Assembly (NCBI GenBank): GCA_035700225.1
Contig: DASSOT010000041.1
Span: forward strand, 1-6,130
Source: JANWLD01 sp035700225
Lineage (GTDB): Bacteria; Patescibacteriota; Saccharimonadia; Saccharimonadales; 2-12-FULL-41-12
Reading direction: 5' to 3'
DNA length: 6,130 nucleotides
Positions 1 to 5,074 of the stretch are shown piece by piece. The stretch's first letter is position 1. Every line of letters begins with the position of its first letter. Both the position numbers and the translations under genes were made by a program. The notes under the pieces were generated by a model. It was given only the letters and a program-made list of their open reading frames with translations, was not told the DNA's origin and did no database searches.

Positions 1-2
1 AC

Positions 3-686
3 TTCCAACCGCTGTTCGAGGCTGACGACTTACTAAGAGTTCCAAACTATAACACCATAGTCAGGACGCTTGTAGGAGGAGTGCCGACCCAGCCTTTCAG
101 TATGGCTACTATACCGCCCCTGGGTAATCCGAACGAAGAACTGGGCCAGGCCTTGAAGCAATTATCAGCCGCTAAGCACGGACGTCCCAGAGAGATAGTA
201 GAAAAAGAAATCTTCGCTCGGTTAAGGACTAATGAAACCAATCAGGTACCTGCCGGTCCTAAGCCTGTGCAACCAGGTTCTCCTCCTGCCGGAGCTAGGG
301 GAGGGGTTAATCCCAGCGCATCTTTCCTGGATCAGTGGCGGGCTAAACGCCAGCAAGCGCCGCCCAGGGTTCAGCCGCAAGCAAGCACGTTGCCACCGTC
401 TTCCGCGACTGTCGGAACTGCCCCGGCAGGTAATGTCAATACACAGTTCTCAACACCTTCCAGGCCAGCTCCCCAGAATCGACCGACACCTACATCCACT
501 CCTACAGCTACTCCCGCATCTGCCCGTGTTTCTTCTTCAGCCGACGTTAAGAATGCGCCCGCTTCGCCTAAAACCGAACAAAAGCCTGCGCCAAAAACCA
601 AAACCGGTCCTGATAACAAGAAACCGAAAGTGCGTGACACTATCTATATAGACAGGGACGGTAATTTGAAAAACCGCGCGGCCTAG
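3..686 (+). CDS. Type IV secretion/conjugation coupling ATPase-like protein (VirD4/TraG-like), C-terminal part only
   Basis: The frame is open from the first complete codon to TAG at 684-686, giving 227 residues with the N-terminus outside the window. Visible residues 5-74 hold a conserved-looking block: 'ADDLLRVPNY' (7-16), 'GVPTQPFSMATIPPLGNP' (26-43) and 'ALKQLSAAKHGRP' (50-62). I associate this with the extreme C-terminus of VirD4/TraG/HerA-like ATPases in Saccharibacteria, which are expected to act at the inner membrane and energise DNA or protein export. The Walker motifs lie off-window, so ATPase function cannot be seen here. Residues about 80-200 are a low-complexity tail rich in Pro, Ala, Thr, Ser and Lys, probably disordered. 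The last 16 residues (DTIYIDRDGNLKNRAA) look ordered again. A GTG at 81 after GGAGGA looks like a start but is internal (Val27 of the visible part), since the conserved block begins upstream of it. The family call is from memory of motifs. Confidence 0.6.
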   Translation, partial: FQPLFEADDLLRVPNYNTIVRTLVGGVPTQPFSMATIPPLGNPNEELGQALKQLSAAKHGRPREIVEKEIFARLRTNETNQVPAGPKPVQPGSPPAGARGGVNPSASFLDQWRAKRQQAPPRVQPQASTLPPSSATVGTAPAGNVNTQFSTPSRPAPQNRPTPTSTPTATPASARVSSSADVKNAPASPKTEQKPAPKTKTGPDNKKPKVRDTIYIDRDGNLKNRAA

Positions 687-704
687 GGTTCATTTCGGTG
701 CCGC
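669..704 (-). terminator. Weak candidate intrinsic terminator of the minus-strand operon
   Basis: On the minus strand, GCGGC (704-700) can pair with GCCGC (682-678) across a 17-base loop. GCGG and then five T residues (673-669) follow. The stem is only 5 bp, the loop is long, and four bases separate stem from T-run, so this is a poor intrinsic terminator. It is listed because nothing better lies near the operon end. It would sit over the last codons of the convergent ATPase gene. Confidence 0.2.
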
Positions 705-1243
705 AGAGGTCTTATCAGGAACTCTATTATCAATCCCAGCACAAAGCCTGCAGGGAAGCTTATTAATCCTATGAAGTAGTTATACTCGTATCCGTAATAA
801 TAACAGGCCAGAAGCACCGCTATGCTTGCTAGGAATGAAGCTATGCCTCCGAAAAGCAGGCCTTCCGGGCGTGCTATAGTTTTAGCGCTAGCTTCGCTTA
901 TGCCTTCAACCGCTGTGTTATGAAGGAACTTACTGAATGGCCGTTGGTACGGTTTTAGATTTTTCCTTATTTGCCGCAAAGATCGTTTCAAGGTATTACC
1001 TTTGAGCTCATCGCCCACAAATTGGCGCTCGGGCGGAGCATGTTTGGCTTCATCTTCTCTGTATCGCGCCAACTCCTGACTGCTGGTCCTGGCGGTTTCT
1101 TCAACCTTGCTCATTATCTCATCAAGGTTTTCCTGATGTTCATGTCTGACGTTCGAAGTCGTTTCATGGTGGTGCTCATAACGCTCGCTACTGCTATGCG
1201 GCGTCTGGTGTAGTTCCGGCTTGCGTCCCAGGGTTTCGCTCAT
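683..1243 (-). CDS. Small two-helix membrane protein with His-rich charged N-terminus (conserved Saccharibacteria-type hypothetical)
   Basis: The product has 186 residues and no assigned function. Residues 1-70 are hydrophilic, with a His cluster (HHH at 24-26, HEH at 34-36) and an acidic/basic stretch (about 36-68) that may form a coiled coil. Residues 80-105 are strongly basic. 'KTIARPEG' (121-128) leads into two hydrophobic segments, about 128-150 and 156-178, joined by an aromatic turn (YYYGYEYNY, 148-156). The protein ends RPLRHRNEP. The 'TIARP.G..GG' block plus helical hairpin matches a family I recall from Saccharibacteria. With both ends charged and a hairpin membrane anchor, the large N-terminal part is probably cytoplasmic (inference). 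The ATG has AGGAGA seven bases upstream and directly abuts the TAA of the surface-protein gene, so the two are probably co-transcribed and translationally coupled. The TAG stop overlaps the stop of the convergent ATPase gene. Confidence 0.85.
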   Translation of the reverse strand: MSETLGRKPELHQTPHSSSERYEHHHETTSNVRHEHQENLDEIMSKVEETARTSSQELARYREDEAKHAPPERQFVGDELKGNTLKRSLRQIRKNLKPYQRPFSKFLHNTAVEGISEASAKTIARPEGLLFGGIASFLASIAVLLACYYYGYEYNYFIGLISFPAGFVLGLIIEFLIRPLRHRNEP

Positions 1244-2905
1244 TTATTTATCTCCTGAGGAGGCGTAGGTACGCCTTATTATGAGCAGTTCCTTGCTTAT
1301 AAGTCCGTTTCTGGCCAGAAAATATCCGCTGAAAGAAACGAGGCCGAAGCTTATGAAGATTGCAGAACCAGGACCGGTATTCGGCAGGGTTTCCATCGAC
1401 TTTATGACCGGGCACTGTACGTACATAGAAACTTCATTGCCGTATTCATTACTTATCTGGCAGTCGAAATTGGTCGATATGTTAGAAGGAGAATTTGTAC
1501 CGGGAACAGGGTCCTTTATCTTTACTCTGAATCTCTTGGTATTATCTTGGCCTGCTTTCAACGTCTGATTCGCCCAAACGACTTCTTTGGTCTTGTCGTT
1601 GTAAGTTCCGTCCTGTCCGGCCAGGAACGCCCTGTCAATATCGGCATAGTCAGTTACATCACCGACAAAATCCCTTATGTTGTAGCCAGTCATGTCCGTC
1701 TGCCGGCTGTTATAGGTTGTAAGCGTATATTCCAGTACATCCCCGGGCAATACTGTGGATTGCATAGCATCGCGCCCCTTAAGGTTCTGCGTAACATTCC
1801 AAACGTTTTTGCTCAGGCTGGGTGGCATATTTACCGGCGCAGAGGCTGTAGTTGCTACCGTTACGGGAGCGGCAGGAGGGGCGACTGTACTTGTTTTTGT
1901 AACGGTTGTTGCGTGCGAAGAAACGGTTACACAGGTCCCCGGCGCTCCGCCTCCGGTTACTTCCGGTGCATTGCTCGCCTTCAAGCGCACGCTATTGCAT
2001 ATGCGCACGCCGTTTCTAAGGTTGCTTTTAGCTTTCACGGTTATGTCGAATATGTGGCTGTTATCCGTGTACCTTAGATTACCTACGTTTTTTTCAAACT
2101 TGTTATTTCCGCCTACATTCAGGTCGTTCGGGCTGACGAGTGTAAATTTCTCCAATTGCAGGTTATCTATTATCCTGACGTCTTCGGCCAGTGAGTCCTC
2201 TTGCTTGTTTCTGTATTCTATCCGGAATTTTATAAAACCCCCCGGTTTTACAGTGCTTACGTTGCCGACTATGGTTTTTCTTACTTCAAGCTGTGGCGGC
2301 GGCAATTTTCCGGGGCCGTTCTGTGTATAGTTGCCACAACTTGCAATTATCCAAAAGGTTTCGCCGGTAGTACTGTTGTGCCCCCGGAAAGCATCATAGA
2401 CCGAAGCTCTTCCGCCCCTGTCCCACGCCCTTAAAGGGCGCAAAAATACGGTGGGTCCGGCGGTCTTTACCGCCACTTCCTTATCTTTGTATTGTTGCAG
2501 AACATCGGAATATCCCGTCAGGGAGTTCCTGCCCACGCTCCAGAAATTGGAGGCATCAGATTTTATCCTGGCATTCGGTTTATTGCCGGGGATGGAAGAT
2601 ATGTCATGGCGCGTAACACCGAACTTGCCATAAATATCGGCTATATGAGTATTAGGATTGTCCCAGGCGTTCAAAAGCTGGCGTTTAGTACTTATGCCGC
2701 CCCTTATCAGGTCGTTATCGGATTCAGCCAGGGATTTTTCCGCCGGAATACTTGCCGCGAGCACTTGGACCAGCATGCTTAAAACAATCATTACGAAACC
2801 CAGGCGCCTGATTGACCGTTCCTTGCGCAACCTTTTGCCATAGAAAGACAGCTCTTCAACGAGTCGGGGGTTGAAGGGCAGGTTTGATATAAGGCGGTTT
2901 AGCAT
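1244..2905 (-). CDS. Secreted cell-surface protein with two DUF11-like domains and C-terminal LPNTG sorting signal
   Basis: The product has 553 residues. Residues 1-34 are a basic cytoplasmic stretch (LPFNPRLVEELSFYGKRLRK), followed by a hydrophobic segment at about 35-52. This is either an uncleaved anchor or a long signal peptide that could be cut near 'SLA' (58-60). Residues 60-195 form a domain containing 'IYGKFGVTRHDI' (91-102) and 'VFLRPLRAWDRGG' (153-165), a pattern I recall from Saccharibacteria surface proteins. Two beta-rich DUF11-like domains follow: about 204-328 ('TVKPGGFIKFRIEYRN', then C303 and C325) and about 363-500 ('VLPGDVLEYTLTTYNS', then C482 and C498). A Thr/Ala/Pro/Val linker (328-362) separates them. 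The end is LPNTG (507-511), a membrane helix (about 514-531) and a 22-residue tail with RR at 544-545. The likely role is a wall- or membrane-anchored adhesin or structural protein; the partner is unknown. It is the first gene of a minus-strand operon. Confidence 0.88.
   Translation of the reverse strand: MLNRLISNLPFNPRLVEELSFYGKRLRKERSIRRLGFVMIVLSMLVQVLAASIPAEKSLAESDNDLIRGGISTKRQLLNAWDNPNTHIADIYGKFGVTRHDISSIPGNKPNARIKSDASNFWSVGRNSLTGYSDVLQQYKDKEVAVKTAGPTVFLRPLRAWDRGGRASVYDAFRGHNSTTGETFWIIASCGNYTQNGPGKLPPPQLEVRKTIVGNVSTVKPGGFIKFRIEYRNKQEDSLAEDVRIIDNLQLEKFTLVSPNDLNVGGNNKFEKNVGNLRYTDNSHIFDITVKAKSNLRNGVRICNSVRLKASNAPEVTGGGAPGTCVTVSSHATTVTKTSTVAPPAAPVTVATTASAPVNMPPSLSKNVWNVTQNLKGRDAMQSTVLPGDVLEYTLTTYNSRQTDMTGYNIRDFVGDVTDYADIDRAFLAGQDGTYNDKTKEVVWANQTLKAGQDNTKRFRVKIKDPVPGTNSPSNISTNFDCQISNEYGNEVSMYVQCPVIKSMETLPNTGPGSAIFISFGLVSFSGYFLARNGLISKELLIIRRTYASSGDK
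1251..1256 (-). promoter_or_regulatory. Ribosome binding site of the two-helix membrane protein gene
   Basis: The minus strand reads AGGAGA, then TAAATAA, then ATG (1243-1241), a 7-base spacing. The site lies inside the last codons of the upstream surface-protein gene, whose TAA touches the ATG. It fixes the start choice and suggests termination-reinitiation coupling. Confidence 0.75.
1373..1387 (-). other. LPNTG sortase recognition motif of the surface protein
   Basis: Codons CTG CCG AAT ACC GGT encode Leu-Pro-Asn-Thr-Gly (residues 507-511), matching the LPXTG consensus cut between Thr and Gly by sortases. Pro-Gly-Ser and a hydrophobic helix follow, as in sorting signals. The cytoplasmic tail after the helix is longer than usual. 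Confidence 0.75.
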
Positions 2906-2913
2906 TTTGGTTT

Positions 2914-2919
2914 CCCCTT
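2914..2919 (-). promoter_or_regulatory. Ribosome binding site of the surface-protein gene
   Basis: The minus strand reads AAGGGG followed by eight bases and the ATG at 2905-2903. It is a moderate Shine-Dalgarno match with normal spacing and supports this start. Confidence 0.5.
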
Positions 2920-2998
2920 GCTTATGCTTATTGAACCATAAATTAACCTGTTAGCACAAGGCTGGCTGTAAGCAGTAGGCGCCGAAGGCTGAAGGATG

Positions 2999-3027
2999 TT
3001 GAAAAATGTTTTCCAAGTTCGTATAAT
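2999..3027 (+). promoter_or_regulatory. Sigma70-type promoter of gyrB-gyrA
   Basis: TTGAAA (2999-3004) and a perfect TATAAT (3022-3027) are separated by exactly 17 bases, one mismatch from the full sigma70 consensus. Transcription would start near 3033-3035 and give a leader of roughly 72 bases before the gyrB ATG. No other promoter is apparent before gyrA, so the two genes probably share it. Confidence 0.8.
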
Positions 3028-3040
3028 ATATAGGAAATAA

Positions 3041-3097
3041 ATGGAAGATTCTGACAGGTATTCACCAAAACCTGCATTTCGTGCTCAGGAGGGATAA
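3041..3097 (+). CDS. Possible 18-codon leader ORF in front of gyrB
   Basis: ATG at 3041 opens a frame encoding MEDSDRYSPKPAFRAQEG and ending with TAA at 3095-3097. The frame is the same as gyrB, separated from its ATG by only AAA CGT ATA. AGGA (3032-3035) lies five bases upstream of this ATG, but the predicted transcript starts at about 3034, so that site may be cut off and the ORF near-leaderless. The codons span the gyrB Shine-Dalgarno (3087-3093), so translation here would pass through it and stop just after it. It may be chance: 18 codons is short and no homology is known to me. A small inverted repeat (CAGGT 3055-3059, ACCTG 3070-3074) lies inside. Confidence 0.3.
   Translation: MEDSDRYSPKPAFRAQEG
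3087..3093 (+). promoter_or_regulatory. Strong Shine-Dalgarno of gyrB at long spacing
   Basis: AGGAGGG is a near-perfect match to the 16S rRNA anti-Shine-Dalgarno. The ATG at 3107 lies 14 bases after AGGAGG, longer than the usual 5-10, and there is no other in-frame start in between. The conserved GyrB N-terminus supports the ATG at 3107. Confidence 0.75.
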
Positions 3098-3106
3098 AAA
3101 CGTATA

Positions 3107-5071
3107 ATGGCAAAACAAAAAAAGGATTATGACTCTGGTTCTATACAGGTACTAGAAGGTTTAGAGCCGGTAAGAAAACGTCCGGGTATGTACATCGGGG
3201 GTACCGGGCGGGAGGGCCTCCACCACCTGATAAAGGAGGTTGCCGATAACTCTGTAGACGAAGCGATAGCCGGTCATGCCACCACCCTTAATATTACGCT
3301 TCTGGCTGACGGCGGAGTCAGGGTAGAGGATGACGGCCGAGGAATACCGGTAGATACACACCCCAAGACCAAGAAAAGCACGCTGGAAACGGTACTTACA
3401 GTACTTCATGCCGGCGGCAAGTTCGGCGGGGGCGGTTATAAAGTTTCAAGCGGACTGCACGGCGTGGGTATCAGCGTAGTGAACGCGCTTTCCAAGCATC
3501 TGAAGGCCGAAGTTTATATGGACGGCCAGGCATACGTACAAGAGTTTGAGAGAGGAGTTCCCCTCTATGCCCTGAAGAAAGCGGGCAAGACAGATAGAAC
3601 CGGTACGAGCATTACTTTTTACCCCGATGACACCATATTTGAAACCGTAGAGTTCGAGTACGATTGGGTAATTGATTATTTAAGGCACCAGGCTTATCTC
3701 ACAAAAGGTATAAAAGCTAATGTTTTGGATGAACGTATAAATGAAGAGTACGGCTTTTATTTTGACGGCGGTATAAAGTCATATGTAAAACACCTGAATC
3801 TTGGCAAGGACGTAATCGATGATGAAGTATTCTACGTTGATAAAACGGTCGAGGACTCCCAGGTAGAGATTGCCATACAATACGTGGACGCCTTTACGGA
3901 ATCAGTCAAAGCCTTTGCTAATAACGTTTACAACCCCGACGGCGGAACGCATCTGACCGGTTTCAGGTCAGCCCTTACAAGGATAATTAACGACTACGCG
4001 CGTAAGAACGGGCTTATAAAAGAAAAAGAAGATAATTTGTCAGGCGAGGACACCAGGGAAGGGCTGACGGCGGTCATCTTGGTCAAATTACCCGACCCGC
4101 AGTTTGAAGGCCAGACCAAGAATAAACTAGGCAACCCGGAAGTTAGAGGGTATGTGGAGCAGGTTCTTTCAGAATACCTTAACTATTACCTGGAAGAGCA
4201 CCCTGCCATTGCTAAGAAAATAGTTGGGAAAGCTCTGCTGGCCGCCCGCGCGCGCAAAGCCGCCCGTGCCGCCCGAGAAAATATCATCAGAAAGGGCGTG
4301 CTGGAAGGCTCCGGACTTCCCGGGAAGCTGGCTGATTGTTCCAGCAGGGACCCCAAAGACGCCGAGCTTTACCTTGTAGAGGGTGATTCTGCCGGAGGTT
4401 CAGCCAAGAGCGGACGTGACAGCAAGACTCAGGCCATACTGCCGCTTCGCGGTAAGGTGCTTAATGTCGAGCGCGCCCGACTGGACAAGATGCTTGCAAA
4501 CAATGAGATAGTAACCCTTATAAAAGCTCTGGGCGTAGGTATTGAAGAACAGTTCAGCATGGATGGCCTGCGTTACAACAGGATAATCATCATGACGGAT
4601 GCCGATGTCGACGGAAGCCACATCAGCACTTTGCTTCTTACATTCTTTTTCAGGCATATGAGGCCGGTTATCGACGGAGGCCATTTGTTTTTAGCTAAAC
4701 CCCCACTGTACCTCTTGAAGTTGCCCAGTAACAGGAGAATCTACGCTTACTCTGATGACGAGAGGGATGAGCTGGTTAACGGCTTGATTGAAGATCGCAA
4801 GAAAAAGGGCGTTAAGGTCAGTAAAACCGAGGACAGGAAAAAACAGGCCGGCCTATCCGATATACAGCGCTACAAGGGTCTAGGTGAAATGGATGCGGAA
4901 CAGCTATGGGAAACTACTATGAACCCGGAAAACAGGGTGCTTATACAGGTCAGGCTTGAGGATGCAGAGAAGGCGGACGCTATATTCAACAAACTGATGG
5001 GCACAGAGGTAGAACTAAGGAAGAATTTCATACAGACGCATGCAAAATTTGTAAAGGACTTGGATATATAA
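3107..5071 (+). CDS. gyrB: DNA gyrase subunit B
   Basis: This is the ATPase and TOPRIM subunit of gyrase, a type IIA topoisomerase that introduces negative supercoils with GyrA. It is complete at 654 residues, the usual length for GyrB lacking the ~170-residue insert of E. coli. The GHKL ATPase comes first: 'RKRPGMYIG' (23-31), catalytic Glu44 and Mg-binding Asn48 in 'EVADNSVDEA', 'DDGRGIP' (75-81), 'HAGGKFGGGGYK' (101-112) and 'GLHGVG' (116-121). The transducer domain carries the switch-loop 'QTKNKLGN' (336-343; Lys338). The TOPRIM domain has 'EGDSAGG' (Glu425) and 'DADVDGSH' (Asp498, Asp500, Asp502), then 'QRYKGLGEM' (587-595). All catalytic residues are present. Aligning without gaps to E. 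coli GyrB around 100-152, the Arg136 position, a known coumarin contact, is Met138. It is expressed from the TTGAAA/TATAAT promoter and leads straight into gyrA. Confidence 0.98.
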   Translation: MAKQKKDYDSGSIQVLEGLEPVRKRPGMYIGGTGREGLHHLIKEVADNSVDEAIAGHATTLNITLLADGGVRVEDDGRGIPVDTHPKTKKSTLETVLTVLHAGGKFGGGGYKVSSGLHGVGISVVNALSKHLKAEVYMDGQAYVQEFERGVPLYALKKAGKTDRTGTSITFYPDDTIFETVEFEYDWVIDYLRHQAYLTKGIKANVLDERINEEYGFYFDGGIKSYVKHLNLGKDVIDDEVFYVDKTVEDSQVEIAIQYVDAFTESVKAFANNVYNPDGGTHLTGFRSALTRIINDYARKNGLIKEKEDNLSGEDTREGLTAVILVKLPDPQFEGQTKNKLGNPEVRGYVEQVLSEYLNYYLEEHPAIAKKIVGKALLAARARKAARAARENIIRKGVLEGSGLPGKLADCSSRDPKDAELYLVEGDSAGGSAKSGRDSKTQAILPLRGKVLNVERARLDKMLANNEIVTLIKALGVGIEEQFSMDGLRYNRIIIMTDADVDGSHISTLLLTFFFRHMRPVIDGGHLFLAKPPLYLLKLPSNRRIYAYSDDERDELVNGLIEDRKKKGVKVSKTEDRKKQAGLSDIQRYKGLGEMDAEQLWETTMNPENRVLIQVRLEDAEKADAIFNKLMGTEVELRKNFIQTHAKFVKDLDI

Positions 5072-5074
5072 GAT

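Larger units (their letters stand above)
2906..3106. promoter_or_regulatory. Divergent intergenic region between the surface-protein operon and gyrBA
   Basis: This 201-base region separates genes pointing in opposite directions and must hold both promoters. The plus-strand gyrase promoter is clear. On the minus strand I find only an AT-rich stretch at about 2935-2945 (TAATTT/TATGGT when reversed), with no good -35 at 16-18 bases, so the promoter of the surface operon is unresolved. Small sequence features include the palindrome GGCGCC (2978-2983) and GAAAA-ATG-TTTTC (3001-3013), which lies inside the gyrase promoter and overlaps its -35. Confidence 0.6.

Noticed and set aside
81..83. GTG preceded by GGAGGA, apparently a well-placed start for a 201-residue protein
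   Set aside because: The frame is open upstream to the window edge and encodes a conserved-looking block ('ADDLLRVPNY') continuous with the downstream motif; GGAGGA here encodes Gly-Gly. It also directly abuts GTG, leaving no spacing.
371..640. 89-codon minus-strand open frame opposite the Pro-rich tail
   Set aside because: Pro/Ala/Thr-rich coding sequence commonly leaves the opposite strand open as Gly/Val/Ala-rich. No supporting start signal or motif was seen.
1755..2330. 191-codon plus-strand open frame opposite the surface-protein gene
   Set aside because: It is antisense to a well-supported gene with clear domains and sorting signal. Its composition looks like a frame shadow and no recognisable motif is present.
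3055..3074. Hairpin CAGGT/ACCTG in the gyrB leader as riboswitch or attenuator
   Set aside because: Only five pairs with a ten-base loop and no T-run; it does not resemble a riboswitch family I know.
3103..3108. Second TATAAT overlapping the gyrB start codon
   Set aside because: No -35 element lies 16-18 bases upstream, and a start there would give a transcript lacking the gyrB start.
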